A stretch of DNA of 64,000 nt from Chthoniobacter flavus (GTDB lineage: Bacteria > Verrucomicrobiota > Verrucomicrobiia > Chthoniobacterales > Chthoniobacteraceae). Below the pieces are notes generated by a model. It did not search any database. It worked only from the letters and a program-made list of their open reading frames with translations, and was not told where the DNA came from. The first letter of the stretch is position 1. Each line of letters starts with the position of its first letter. Where the stretch lies: positions 87,582 to 151,581 of the forward strand of contig CAMAUX010000003.1 in NCBI GenBank assembly GCA_945861435.1, given 5' to 3'. This document shows, in pieces, positions 29,501-36,000 of this stretch. The translations under genes were made by a program, and so were the position numbers.

Positions 29501-30324
29501 TCACCGTCGGCGCGCTCCAAGGCAACTCCACCGCCGCCCGCGTCCTCAACAGCTCCACCGTCCCCGGCACCCTCACCGTCAATGGCGGCGGCACCTACAC
29601 GGGCACCCTGCAGGGCAACCTCGCCCTCTCCAAGGGCGGCTCGCAGACGCTGGCGCTTTCCGCCAATCACACCTACACCGGCGCTACCACCATCGAACAA
29701 GGCACCCTCTCCCTCAGCGGCAGCCTTTCCAAGACCGGCTCCGTCGAGATCCGCAATGGCGGCACCCTCGCTCTCGCCGCCTCCACAGTGCCCAGCTTCG
29801 ACCGCATCAACGACGCAGCTTCCCTCACCATCCGCAATGGCGGCACCTTCGCCACCAACGGCCTCAGCGAAGGCGTCCCCACCTTCAACCAGTCCTCCGC
29901 CATGGGCGCCCTCTCCCTCGAGATCGGCGCAGCCATCGATTTCGGCACCGGCGCGCTGGGCAGCACCCTCTTCTTCCAAAGCCTCGCCTCCGTGGAGCAG
30001 GGGGGCACCATCACCATCCTCAACTGGACTGGCAGCCCCCTCCTCGACGACACGACCGCCACCAACGACCGTCTCCTCTTCAAAACCGCTCCCAGCTTCT
30101 CCCGCACCCAACTCGCCCAGATCCAGTTCAAGGACGACTCCGGGAACCTCTACCCCACGGGCGCCGCCCTCATCGACTACAGCGGTTACTCCGAACTCGT
30201 CCCCGTCCCGGAACCCTCCACATGGATCCTCGGTGGCCTCGCACTCGGGCTCCTCGGTTACCGCCATCGCCGCCAACTCCTCCGAGCCCTCCGCTCCCAG
30301 GGTTCTCAGGACGCTGCCTCCTGA
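14590..30324 (+). CDS. giant PATR-repeat surface protein with PEP-CTERM sorting signal (5,244 aa)
   Basis: Starts at a GTG; a TAA lies in frame at 14578-14580, and no other start precedes the signal peptide. Residues 1-59 are an extended signal peptide: a long Arg-rich n-region, then a hydrophobic stretch and cleavage near AHG/A. The mature N terminus has the module found also in giant 2 (W-D, T-W, N-W, then FNTAGYT). The rest is Gly/Thr/Ser/Asn-rich beta-strand repeat, with many PATR units of the form L-T-K-x-G-x-G-x-L-x-L-S-G-x-N-x-Y-x-G-x-T (e.g. near 15,690, 16,291, 22,180, 23,000, 29,640). Such repeats form beta-helical stalks. The C terminus has no beta-barrel but a PEP-CTERM signal (VPEPSTW at 5206-5212), so sorting by an exosortase is expected. 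I found no Cys codon in the translation. Likely role: surface adhesin or matrix protein (inference). The two-component genes follow after 127 bases. Confidence 0.92.
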   Translation: MIFPPQESRARLRTERHSPLSVASALRRRPRPLAVSLARFLSTGAVLAAMGMAVESAHGANFVWDPLGLGAGGSMSGGTWVLGGSSTNWLSGGTYQNWADNNAAIFGGPFTQPTTVTVDSNVKITSLTFNTAGYTIAASATGVVQLNLGATPIVVNADAVMSAGMSGAGVGFAKQGTGALTLSGASSFTGTTLVSAGVLQVGDGTGNGRLLVSSPITISTGANLRFNGADITTGAYTGALSGDGTLEVVGGEVRLNGNGSAFTGLTKVSAGTMQFGKVAALYGGDSSKWTEANIVVESGGTLALSVGGTGDFSSANISALAATGSASGGFKSGAILGLSTATSIAPSFSFAGVLADPNGGANALGLSKLGANTLILSGLNTYTGVTTVKEGVLQVAGPGVLYGGLNGWTASKVVVESGATLSLPVGGASDFTAADVAFVLQRLGVDPGSGGLRSGSLLGLDTTNAPGGTFTLSASFADGTGVGASPLGVSKLGTGSLVLTGTSTYSGRTVVGGGTLEVGSGGTSGSILNTSEVNLAAGAGLKFNRTDSYGGAQASVISGEGSLEVAKGTLSLTGLSTYSGTTKVGQGATLVINSLSTGGTSALGTGTLTGDDIILDGGKVQYSGTGSSNSRRLTVTEKGATIESSGRGSLSMSLLEVLFTGNGDRIFTLGGTRVGNLSGTSVGGNTFSGVIGDSIVRDGNGDPILDAFLSPTVLGSTHLVKEGPGTWVINPLTNSTYSGTTRINGGTLVVSTLDSFLFQGSSLGSSDATASNLVINGGTLRIQKGAGAYEETDRSFTIGPNGATIDSADSVARVYFNGLNFANDYIDFEGDTAHTLTLKGYSPSNNRMELQITDFGSYKTSLIKSGPRVWELSRNRVEPMTYTGDTVVQGGMLSLDLNGLKTGRTLISTSSRLVLEGATLSISGQDNLSQTQGFAGVLLKPGASNYVVTVSGTNGRLTNTFGAISRQVGATLDLVYDPASSSKITLNSTQANLGTTGILGAYVTVNGADWAAVSAGKIVPLATASYTNVLYGNAIQDGASTNVRINEVQAGRSSDDVVLNGSTVRINTLLQNYSGAGAADAVVDLAGGTLRFSGLGGAMIGRDKKGLTLGKSVNPGVITAGDADNQAGELLLSNLNANGELFVVNSRIANNGSGALTLVLRSAPTLDQNFITTPGTIILNGANTFSGGTYVNEGFVRIASGSALGSGPITFGSGGSSILADNRAVQRIVGIASTNTTTRDIANALVFKGDTIIGDKGTILGVAGTGLLNFSGTVDLGGDTRFLTINPAYVSLFGVVSNGGLAKVGTGTLALLNSANNFSGNLYLNEGNLDIVPGGLGSGLVFLNGGALSSLASLNGAASARSIQNDVSVTGDFQIGRAGLGQGTDLGGSFDLNGVTAATRKITVSTTGVQQRISGSINGGGFTKVGLGELIISGSNNFADGLVVAQGTVRITGTGTTGLNYTTNLVSIRGGLNDGESTMLALSGPSNFGSAQPLALNGGGASRMAMLALGSGFAEGTGNTINFASSGGGLQKIQLASGQNAGLLLDGIRYADDVVGRTYGGGGLPGVWLGATKANGVFTGSVISRNAKTPGFGGGAPYRFGGGGGTLTIASTNALTGIGPILVGSDGVANQGAAGTLFLPQSQSYAGEVIVGNGGTLVVGKDGAFGSKAQYTFSSVSSQEVVAKGNAFAEITGISDTSSLTTGMLVSGSGIAPGTTISSIVIGGPSPRVFLSSKTTGPVSSVTFGPATVTLNSGTLNLRTSGVFGQVDSQYASRTLRLTANSTLNLDSLGGANYATLELGGMIFAGGQGSVGRTLSLNSGSSGLNQNLELRVVGPTYLEDTSTGVSLVGGATGTTPDPITFVLDPERVTVTDTSGLAAGMVIVGKNIPAGTTVVSVDPNRTTFTMSAAATGVDAGPLSFLAGSTAGSTFTINGGGSSASFLTFVGPILQNQLLTSVAAPRSLTFSPSSTTTIVLGADNQYGGTTAVNSGTVVLANAGAAGMAGNGVSLGGATLGLRADASTTFDFGTLTIGGAGRALNVGRLTKSGVASTLSFDAITTTTTADLTITGERDAAFKLNGALTLGGNFNLNVRGARAEIGAVSGTFSLTKGDTGLLVLSGARTQGTSFINRGTVLVRHDSGAGAADVFGTALDVSAGGSSGLFLAGARSYASAITLSGNSAASNQVFGGIEAGAKTFGTLTMTGTSATVTNKLFLTAEGGAITFGGVISQGTAGTTAGLEVQVGSTGSGIINGNLGSPALGIGTVNLTAANTFSGNFTLNSGTAVGTAVLSTLLGGPFGVGSTLVLNGGSLQLNGAATGTKDTVFTNSSLAPALNVAGGARVGIANVNNQLFTQFRVGSLNRVGGGTLVLSPNTDDFGAASRTRFSVQSAPSATNGILAPWTVLTAASGGGSAADFAAVSVSDVQRFSAYVADSASNTSTSVVADPTGRTLAANRTAYALKLGGSLLLNNFTYNLGAASGSAMTAFAGLILNGGASISGGTLQFGATEVDLYNDSASAISANLVGRPYLASGLTKFGPGTLTLSGSNGYRGPTFVNEGALVFGGTSTLPRFTEGGTLKASALTIGTLGSVNLGGNSMEVASLAGNYGAVLTFGGSNSLIVGRSNAATTFAGQISAASGTLTKVGTGRLILDNTRGDSTANSLASLNVDEGQVRLYITDQSSGTPYTAANSLPSATAINLRGGSLELYSSGDNSSSQQTLTAGYNITVSGGNSTLSSDRAGASESNKLIELGSLSLGRNSLTVSNGNSIFAKFAGATTLTSPALIIANSEFVLEGPIGDGGLGYTLNKTGGNVLYLNSPSSTYSGGTMVAAGTLIFGTRGGDPIRSPGSTFVPNSLAKAGTGDIFLLNSATVRLNDSGNLNAGQSLRVINTSLVTPPIVDIRSDRPLSSYRISAAGSGVLALGTGSTGGSTANPVGIFANPIDLASLGDGTWGLSASQDTIYTPTVLGPGAGNNYRFYGTSGATLVLQEANVLTGKAGLVVGRPLTDLGVAQGNMSVTVRLTLGQNLTGSTVIYRGNNRGGYTGRVDARGTIASTTIENYGRLEFNGNGRLTNDAGVQLGTFIARPGSSLRLSYDDDLAGFLVPTGLGASNAGTFLNKWQDSLPVVLDGSQLELANTPQLQNVETIGGITFGGGSEVRLERRGANGLPTLIVQGPLSRVGLGTLAIRTSDNDLLGLPGALGTVSAERLILGDTATLPARGSASGSVVNMVSPRFFNIGQMMFLDYDPAGTTGFSNASFFGATTTVTGGTGSTVITLTGNTVASLGLVAGMPVTGANIPIGATIASVNSAANTVTLSATPTATLTQVTFSGTNSSTFNNGGPTNGTAVLFHTTTAVTTVNAGADIWALRTDVGIAGVNPITIRSGGLATNNTNGLTIAAPLVFANNGTPVEADIWTNSGNNGLILTGAVSASNLTKNGLGRLVLAGASPSLTGQVQTNGGTLEVRGAPSLGAVTDVRLHGSYLNNDGTYQMPLLEIRSDGTSTATHPSTGFFNSTVTVAEGIPYAELYSDRYSAAGSNLTMSIRGLTVEGGGAAGTSLSLRNGNDYDITVDGATRLGLAGRTAPVSLNVQNNNGTNQVILAGPLLGGTPTVIKNGNGPLRLVNATPAATNTFAGTIVLNEGTLELANQITLAVTNSSGTTQLTGLPSTANFYNGMAVTGTNVGANSVLSSFDAAARTATLSVNSTAAVTSATFSPPSITLTGLVNTAGASTVAVSSAAGLSVGMIAVGNGIPIGATITGISGTTVTLSAPSSAAVSLTGITNTSGSSLLSGLSSVSNLAVGMTVTGDKVAANSTITAIDPIAKTVTLSAITTGAVTAASFVVPVSSASFTVANNQLIGPGSIIVNGNNGSRSMLRVVSDTNYFNPLSLDSNSLTVTGQTTLQFDRFSGNGAITHVLGGDRAVFTTQGSPNVLIGGSLSAIWQGRTVINDNPIFNIQGPSLQLGGGLLADSVTGQGRILKTGPNPLIFNSNAANTFSGGLDVFQGFVRAGTVNDTFGSGPIRIAPGTGLALMSSANLPATGPGSLTSYAVNSASHTILALRPNSNLTINSLATVTAMFPSLRMTGSSTQGALLANDGGGTNFFNWLNGSDLSTLGNGSWFIGSLNGNAEINGTAAIGAGSPIPGVTGGVYRFGGGGANVFFNPSSAASVLVNNGATPNRLLVGKPYALAGNGIVYFNGNINNTYSGGTTISRVRDGSGNFVSSQLNVRSGYSSKPLGTGRVDVYGTLSFEGNGAAVSNAGGNTNLFTFHPGARLLIDNNSGGAYSNPTGNTNGRWGDAEPISLNSSSLELIGNTTATSPYNVETVGALTFSGGSILRSAYSGSASTDLILNSITRAGTGSTLLLDHTSGKLGTAAGTGSIDRIKLTTVPSVANGLLGSNNMVSPFILSRADSQFLKYDATLGFQFVTQGTALTGYVATTTTPLSGTVNAALTNGIGILSYDSTSAATLGANLDLYALRTQGDINSSAESAFTQITIRSGGLTLYGGTARTIKADLIFGTAAAPAEALIHASSAGLTIDGQLTASSVTKFGTSTLTINQDQKSIAGAWNLNGGSLIVQTPGGLGTSSNPVNLNGSSGTASGLITNELRLNFNSGSPDELVFTSGKISTLENNQIRFQSANDRTARIAALDLKAVTPASSTLAIPGNLWLRVDGLRSRLNTGAMTLFADYNLHVDAGNYSTPGSTVAVAPDSISNGGLYNLSKTGDGVLLLGNNSNLTGARTFTVSEGAVKVLNNNSLGAAGFSTVVENGGVLDVGVSNFTPPSTVSLQPGAIERWSANNARPTGYTLGPGVHLQVAADQTGTAAYKLNGGSIMGYLPLDVDQQMVVATLGSNVSFELQGDSSVGQPYPAGTHVSTGTANQVTYDMGKANLMNSAIDPKYQGSFLRVMGNITAAAGLTTPPVLTKLGQDHVVLGGSNSGFDTTVREGTLFAGSTDTLPTDRTLSVVSDGAFDLNGFSVTVGALQGNSTAARVLNSSTVPGTLTVNGGGTYTGTLQGNLALSKGGSQTLALSANHTYTGATTIEQGTLSLSGSLSKTGSVEIRNGGTLALAASTVPSFDRINDAASLTIRNGGTFATNGLSEGVPTFNQSSAMGALSLEIGAAIDFGTGALGSTLFFQSLASVEQGGTITILNWTGSPLLDDTTATNDRLLFKTAPSFSRTQLAQIQFKDDSGNLYPTGAALIDYSGYSELVPVPEPSTWILGGLALGLLGYRHRRQLLRALRSQGSQDAAS
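23305..24936 (+). repeat. internal long module of giant 1, copy 1
   Basis: Coding repeat. It matches 26713-28269 through an ordered series of anchors: SY start; DLASLGDGTWGL; NNYRFYG; LVVGRPL; a F-N-G-N-G segment; an R-P-G-S-S-L-R-L segment; NVETIGGITFGGGS; NMVSPRF then F-L-x-Y-D; LRTDVG; ITIRSGGL; and a closing PATR unit. Similarity is clear but moderate. Copy 1 carries an extra short repeat (GM-x-V-x-G family, about 24,391-24,580) missing from copy 2. Confidence 0.75.
25534..26097 (+). repeat. three tandem GM-x-V-x-G repeats in giant 1
   Basis: Coding repeat of about 60 residues in three consecutive copies, starting near 25534, 25747 and 25915. Consensus: T-x-L-x-x-x-A-x-L-x-x-GM-x-V-x-G-x-x-I-x-x-x-T-x-I-x-x-I-x-x-x-x-x-T-V-T-L-S-x-x-x-x-x-A-V. 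Single copies occur elsewhere in giant 1 (near 19,660, 20,190, 24,400) and giant 2. It is distinct from the PATR unit. Confidence 0.7.
26713..28269 (+). repeat. internal long module of giant 1, copy 2
   Basis: Second copy of the long module, with SY start, DLSTLGNGSWFIGS, GVYRFGGGG, LLVGKPY, F-E-G-N-G, H-P-G-A-R-L-L-I, NVETVGALTFSGGS, NMVSPFI then F-L-K-Y-D, LRTQGD, ITIRSGGL and a closing PATR unit, in the same order as copy 1. Copy starts are 3,408 bases apart. Confidence 0.75.
30205..30273 (+). other. PEP-CTERM sorting signal of giant 1
   Basis: VPEPSTW (30205-30225) is followed by a short hydrophobic, Gly/Leu-rich segment (residues 5213-5224) and the basic cluster RHRR (5225-5228). This three-part layout is the PEP-CTERM signal recognised by exosortases, which move the protein to the cell surface or matrix. 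An extra tail of about 16 residues follows the basic cluster, slightly longer than usual. No exosortase gene is in the window. Confidence 0.85.
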
Positions 30325-30405
30325 CGCCCTATCGGCTTCAAAATTCCACCCCGCAATCCGCGGCACCCGCTCACTTTCCAGTTGGCGTGCCCCCTCCTTT
30401 GGGGT

Positions 30406-30425
30406 AGGGAGCGAAACGCTTCCCT
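30406..30425 (+). terminator. hairpin after giant gene 1, possible terminator
   Basis: AGGGAGCG-AAA-CGCTTCCCT can form an eight-pair stem with one bulged T and a three-base loop, 82 bases after the stop codon and 26 bases before the response regulator. No U-tract follows, so it is a weak intrinsic terminator at best and could equally be a processing or regulatory stem. Confidence 0.25.
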
Positions 30426-30451
30426 GAGGCTTCGTCCCCAAAACCCACCCC

Positions 30452-31126
30452 ATGCGCATCCTCGTCGTCGAAGATGACCCCAAGATCACCTCGTTCCTCG
30501 ACGAGGGCTTTGCTCAAAGCGGCTTCTCCATCGACGCCGTCACCACCGCCGAAGCCGCATGGGAGCTCGCCTCCTCCACACGCTTCGACCTCGCCGTAGT
30601 CGACCTCATGCTCCCGGGGGCCGACGGCCTCTCCCTCGTCGAACGTCTCCGCTCCGAAGGAAACCCCATCCCCGTCATCGTCCTCAGCGCCAAACGCGCC
30701 GTCGAGGAACGCATCCGCTGCCTCGAACGCGGTGCCGATGACTTCGTCCCAAAACCCTTCGCCTTCGGCGAACTCCTCGCCCGCACCCAAGCCGTCGTCC
30801 GCCGCGTCCGCGGCTCCTCCGAGCAACGCACCCTCGCACTCGACGATCTCACCATGGATCTCTCCTCCCGCGAACTCTTCCTAGCGGGCGAACGCGTCGA
30901 CCTCCAGCCTCGCGAATTCATGCTCCTCGAGCATTTCCTCCGCAACCCCGGCCACCTCTTCTCCAAGGCCTACTTCCTCGAGCGTTTCTGGGGCTATAAC
31001 GTCGACCCGCAGACCAACGTCATCGACGTCCTCGTCTGCAGGCTCCGCAAAAAAATCGAGAGGGAAGGGGCCCCCAAGCGCATCCACACCGTCCGAGGCG
31101 CGGGGTATGTCTACCGCTCGCAATAA
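30452..31126 (+). CDS. OmpR/PhoB-family response regulator
   Basis: 224 aa. The receiver domain (1-115) has the acidic pair E7-D8/D9, phosphoacceptor D51 in VVDLMLPG, a conserved Ser/Thr position in VIVLSAK and K101 in VPKPF. A winged-helix DNA-binding domain follows (about 128-222), with the typical ends L-x-x-x-E-F-x-L-L, NVIDVLVCRLRKKIE and HTVRGAGYVYR. It would activate or repress promoters when phosphorylated by the kinase encoded next. The kinase start codon overlaps its 3' end by 20 bases, suggesting coupled translation. Sequence resembles the CusR/CopR-like group, but the inducer is unknown. It lies between the two giant surface-protein genes, which are its obvious candidate targets (inference). 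Confidence 0.93.
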   Translation: MRILVVEDDPKITSFLDEGFAQSGFSIDAVTTAEAAWELASSTRFDLAVVDLMLPGADGLSLVERLRSEGNPIPVIVLSAKRAVEERIRCLERGADDFVPKPFAFGELLARTQAVVRRVRGSSEQRTLALDDLTMDLSSRELFLAGERVDLQPREFMLLEHFLRNPGHLFSKAYFLERFWGYNVDPQTNVIDVLVCRLRKKIEREGAPKRIHTVRGAGYVYRSQ

Positions 31127-32636
31127 CCAGCCCGGCAGCCCTTCCGGCCGCCCGCCAGAACGCAAAAGTCCAGACCTTGCCCGCGGTACGTCCGCGGACG
31201 AACAGCCCCGTTCCGGCGAGGGCCCGGAGAGCCAGAGCCCGCTCTGGCGCAGCATCCCCGTCCGCCTCGCTGCCTGGCACACCCTCATCTATCTCACCGC
31301 CACCCTCGTCGTTTTCATCGCCGGTTACATGCTCCTCAGCCGCTGGGTCGATGAACAGGAGTCCCACCTCATCCAGCAGCGCCTCCACCAGTTCCGCCTC
31401 CAGTACGACCGCGACGGCCTCCGCGGCGTCCACGAAATGTGCCAGCAGCGCCTCCTGCGCACCTCCCGCACCTACTTCGTCCGCCTCCTCAACGATTCCG
31501 GCGAACAACTCTTCCAGCGCGACCCGCAGGATTGGGACGGCTTCCCCCTCGATTCCCTCCCCGCCAATCCCAAACCCGAACTCCGCTGGAACGAGGTCGA
31601 CGGGCCGGACAACCTCCTCCTCCGCGTCGCCTCCCAGCGCACCAAGGACGGCGTCACCCTCCAAGTCGGTAAGACCCTCGAACTCCGCGACGAAATCCTC
31701 GGCCGCTTCCGCACCGCATGGATCGGCATCGGCCTCTTCCTCGGTGCCGTGGGAGCCGCCGGCGGCGTCTACGCCACACGCCGCGCCCTCGCTCCCGTCG
31801 CCCAACTCACCGCCAACGCCCAAGCCATCATGGACACCGGCGACTTCTCCCGCCGCATCCGCGGTGCGCGCACCCGCGACGAACTCGACGAACTCGTCGG
31901 CTGCTTCAACGGCATGCTCGAAAAAATCGAGCGTCTCATCGCCGGCATGCGCGACGCCCTCGACAACGTCGCCCACGATCTCCGCACCCCCATGACTCGC
32001 CTCCGGCACAACGCGCTCCGGGCCGTCGAGGGCAACCTCGATCAACCCCAGTGCATCCATGCCCTCGGCGATTGCCTCGAGGAATCCGACCGCGTCCTCA
32101 CCCTCCTCTCCAACCTCATGGACATCGCCGAGGCCGAATCCGGCGCCCTCTCCTTCAAACGCCAGGAACTCTCCCTCCACCCCCTCGGGCTCAAAATCCT
32201 CGACCTCTATTCCGACCTCGCCGAGGAAAAACAAGTCGCCCTCCACGTCCACCTCCCCGAAGAACTCCGCGTCGACGGCGAGGAAATCCGCCTCTTCCGC
32301 GCCATCGCCAACCTCGTCGACAACGCCCTCAAATACTCCGGCCCCGGCGGCTCCGTCCGCCTCACCGGTTCGCTCCGCTCCGGCACGGTCCATATCGAGG
32401 TCGCTGACCAGGGCTGCGGCATCCCTCAGGACGAACTCCCCCGCATCTGGGAACGCCTCTACCGCGTCGACCGCAGCCGCGACCTCAAGGGCCTCGGCCT
32501 CGGCCTCAGCCTCGTCAAAGCCATCGTCGAAGCCCATGGCGGCTCCGTCGGCGTGGTCAGCGAGTTTGGCAAAGGCTCCCGCTTTCTCCTTCAGTTCCCC
32601 GCGGCCTCCCGCCCGGCTCCCAAACCCGCCGCGTAG
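31107..32636 (+). CDS. membrane sensor histidine kinase (HAMP-HisKA-HATPase)
   Basis: 509 aa. Residues 1-48 are a Pro/Ser/Arg-rich cytoplasmic extension not usual in the family. TM1 is about 53-77, a periplasmic sensor region about 78-202, TM2 about 203-225, and a HAMP linker about 226-280 (with R-R-A-L-A-P). The dimerisation/phosphoacceptor box is NVAHDLRTPMTRLR with H290. The ATPase domain has the N box (NLVDNALKYS), G1 (DQGCGIP), F-box-like ERLYRVDRSR and G2 (GLGLGLSLVKAI). The first start overlaps the response regulator by 20 bases and the next Met is inside TM1, so the long N terminus appears real. The periplasmic sensor has no recognised fold; no metal-binding His/Cys/Met cluster of the CusS kind was seen. 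It partners the upstream regulator. Confidence 0.93.
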   Translation: MSTARNNQPGSPSGRPPERKSPDLARGTSADEQPRSGEGPESQSPLWRSIPVRLAAWHTLIYLTATLVVFIAGYMLLSRWVDEQESHLIQQRLHQFRLQYDRDGLRGVHEMCQQRLLRTSRTYFVRLLNDSGEQLFQRDPQDWDGFPLDSLPANPKPELRWNEVDGPDNLLLRVASQRTKDGVTLQVGKTLELRDEILGRFRTAWIGIGLFLGAVGAAGGVYATRRALAPVAQLTANAQAIMDTGDFSRRIRGARTRDELDELVGCFNGMLEKIERLIAGMRDALDNVAHDLRTPMTRLRHNALRAVEGNLDQPQCIHALGDCLEESDRVLTLLSNLMDIAEAESGALSFKRQELSLHPLGLKILDLYSDLAEEKQVALHVHLPEELRVDGEEIRLFRAIANLVDNALKYSGPGGSVRLTGSLRSGTVHIEVADQGCGIPQDELPRIWERLYRVDRSRDLKGLGLGLSLVKAIVEAHGGSVGVVSEFGKGSRFLLQFPAASRPAPKPAA

Positions 32637-33096
32637 GCGCCCCTCTGTCCTTGCCGCTCGCTGCTGTGCGCACTGCCTTCAGCCGCCCTCCACCAAAATC
32701 GGCGTCTGCCTCCTCCTGACCCCTCCGGGGCCGGTGCGCTTCAGCGCGTCCACCGCGTCCACCGCGTCCACCGCGTCCATCGGCATCCCGCGGCGAGGAA
32801 AAGGACGGCGTATAAATTGGTCCCGCGAGGGGGCGTTTTCCGCAGAGAAGCAGCAGGTATGCCACGGTGGTTTGTGAAGTATTTTCACCCAGCTTTCGCA
32901 GGTGTCTTTTTATTTTTAATTCACACGAGATTTTGCGGCTTTTAGCTGGGGTGCAGGTCGGCATCGTTATATATGAGGAAAGGCTTGCTGATGATTTTCT
33001 TCCGCTCCCTCCGCTCCTGCCACGTTTCCACTGATTCCCCCTAAGGACCGGCGCAAGGATTCACCGCCTCGTGTTGGCTTTTCATACATCCCCTCG
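32637..33096. other. 460-base intergenic region upstream of giant gene 2
   Basis: The left part is GC-rich and holds a 9-base tandem repeat. The right part (about 32,870-33,000) is AT-rich, with TTTTTATTTTTAATT and GTTATATATG stretches, and presumably contains the promoter of giant gene 2, although no -35/-10 pair with correct spacing was found. No small gene or RNA was recognised. Confidence 0.55.
32745..32780. repeat. 9-base tandem repeat, four units
   Basis: Four consecutive units of CGCGTCCAC, the last ending in T (CGCGTCCAT). It lies about 110 bases after the histidine kinase stop and outside any gene. Confidence 0.85.
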
Positions 33097-36000
33097 ATGA
33101 ACAAAAAATCCTCCCGCATCCCACGGCTGGACGCCTCCTCAGGCCTCCTGCGCGCGCCCTTCCGTTTGCCGCGCAGAAAAGCCGCGCTCCCGCGTCCACG
33201 CAGGATCTTCAGCCCGCTCGGCATCTCCCTCTCCAGCTGCGCTTCCGCTCTCGCTCTCTGCGGCGCACTGTTTTCCGGCACAGGCGCGGCCAAGGCCGCA
33301 ACGCTCTACTGGGACTCGGATTCTATCGGCATCAACAACACCCTCTCCGGCGGCGGACTCGGTGGTCTGGGCACGTGGGGCACCTCGGCGAACCAGTGGT
33401 GGAACGGCGCCGCGAGCCTTTCCAATCAGGCGTGGAATAATTCCAACAACGACACCGCAGTGTTCTGGGGCACGGCCGGCACCGTTACCCTTGGCACCGG
33501 CATCACCGTGGGCGGGCTGCAATTCAACACCACTGGTTACACGCTGGGTGTCGCGGGCAACACGCTCACCTTCGGCGCCAACTCCAACGTCACTCTCAAC
33601 AACATCGCTGCGACCACCATCGCTGCGAACATCGCCGGCTCGGGGAGTCTGAACATCAACGGCGGCGCCTTCGCCGGTCTCACGGCCGGAACCCTGACCA
33701 TGACTGGCACGGGCTCCAGCTTCACCGGCGGAGTGACCATCGGCAACTCCATGACCGTCACCCTCTCGGGCACGACGAACACCGCCTTCTCCAACCTCTC
33801 CTCCGGTCTCACGCTCAACACCGGGAGCAACCTCAACATCGTCAACACCACGACGGACACGGCGCTCACCCACGTCAACGCCGCTGCGGCGATCACCGGC
33901 AACGGCGGCACCATCAGCTACACGAACACGGCGGGCGCCATCAATTACGCCATGTCGCTGGGTGCCTACACGGCTGCCTCCGGCCAGAACGTCATCATCT
34001 CCACCAACGCCACCAACGCGGGCAGCACGGAGGTGCTCACCCTCGCCTCCCTTGCGCAGTCGGGCACCGGCACCCTCGCGCTCGTGGGCGGTGGCGGCCT
34101 CAACACGGCGACCAACCAGATGGTCGTCACGGGCGCTTCCGGAGCCACCGCCGCAAACCAGATCATCGCGCCGTGGCTCACCACCGGCACGGCGGCTGGC
34201 ACGCAGTCGGATTACGCCGTGTACAATGCCAGCAAGCAGGTGGTGGGGGTGGGAACCCTCACGGCCCTGCCCGTCACCGGCGCGGCGTTACAGGCCTACC
34301 AGTTGGCCGGCGCGCAGACGCAGACCGGCACCAGCAACATCACCGCGCTCAAGTTCACCGGTGCGGCGACAACGTTCACCCTGGCCTCGGGCGCGAACCT
34401 TGGCACCACGGGCATCCTGAACGCCGGCACCGGTGCCCTCACCATTGCACCCGGCACCGGCGGTGTGGTGACCCTCCCTTCCACCACCTCCGCGAATCTC
34501 TACCTGAACACCGGCATCAATCAGGGCATCATCATTCAAGGCCCCATCAATGACAACGGAGCGGGTGTCCTCACCCTCGTCGTCAGCGGGCCCAACACCG
34601 TCACGTTGAACCTGACGGGCACGAGCACTTTCAGCGGCGGAACGGTCGTCAACAGCGGCACGTTCAGGATCAACGGCGACGGCAATCTCGGCGCGGCGAC
34701 AGGCGGCCTCTCCTTCAACGGCAACGCCGGTTTCAACCTTCAGGCCGCGATGACCATCGGCACGGTGGGCACGCCCGCCAACCGCGCCATCTCCCTGAAC
34801 AACGGGGCCATCGCCACCGTCACCACCAACGCATTCAACCACTCCCTCATCGGGAATATCTCCGGCACCGGTGGGATCAGCCTCTCGGGCACCAGCGGCA
34901 ACACATTCACCCTCGGCCAGAGCGGGTCCACCAGCACCTACACGGGGCCCACCCAGATCTCCTCAGGCACCCTCAAGGCGGGGGTGACCAACGCATTCGG
35001 TTCCAACTCCGCGATGGTCCTCGCCAACACCGCGGGCGTCGTGCTCGACATCACCGGATTCGACACCGCCATCGGCTCCCTCTCCGGTGCCGGCCCCACG
35101 GGTGGAACCATCACACTCGGCACCAACACCCTCACCGTCGGCGGCAACAACGAAAGCACCACCTTCGCCGGCGTCATCGGCACGGGCAGCACCGCCGGCG
35201 TTCTCACCAAGACCGGCTCCGGCATTCTGACCCTCACAGGAACCAACCTCTACACCGGCGGCACGAACATCAACGGCGGCCTGATCAACATCACCTCCCT
35301 CGCCAATCTCGGCACTGCCGGCATCGCCTTCAACGGCGGCGGCGTCCAGTTCGCTTCGCCTGGAGTGGACCCTTCCGCGCGCACGCTCACATTCACCGGT
35401 GCCGCCGTCATCGACACCAACAACAACCAGATCATCTTTGCCAACCCCGTCGGCAACAACGGCGCGGGTGGCATCACCAAAAACGGCGTCGGCACCCTCG
35501 TGCTTCAAGGAGCCAACACCAACACCGGTGGAGCCATCGTCAATGCCGGCGTGCTCAGCCTTCAGAACGCCCAGGCCCTTGGCACCGGAAGCACCGGCAC
35601 GATCGTCGTCAACTCCGGCGCCACACTCGCTCTCCAATCCTCCAGCGGCACCCCGAGTTTCGGCTCCAAGGCTCTCTCCCTCAGTGGCACCGGCTCCCTC
35701 GCTGGCCAGTCCGGCGCGCTCGTCAACGTCGCCGGCACCAACACCTACGCGGGCACGCTTTCCCTCAGCGCCAACGCCACCATCTCCTCCGACGCAGGCT
35801 CGCTCACCCTCAGCGACACCAGCGCCATCACCGGCTCCGGATTCACCCTCACCCTTGCCGGCGCCAGCAGCGGCACCCTCGCGGGCGCGCTCCAGACCGG
35901 GGCAGGGGGACTCGTGAAAACCGGTTCCGGCACGTGGACACTTTCCTCCACCACGGCCAACTTCACCGGCCCCACCAGTATCACCGGCGGCACCCTCAGT

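Noticed and set aside
14590..30324. Classifying giant 1 as a true type V autotransporter
   Set aside because: The C terminus is a PEP-CTERM signal with a single hydrophobic segment, not a beta-barrel translocator domain; only the repeat family name mentions autotransporters.
14400..33000. A dif/XerCD site to support the replication terminus idea
   Set aside because: I looked in the AT-rich gaps (14,505-14,589 and 32,870-33,000) and saw no convincing match to the known dif consensus.
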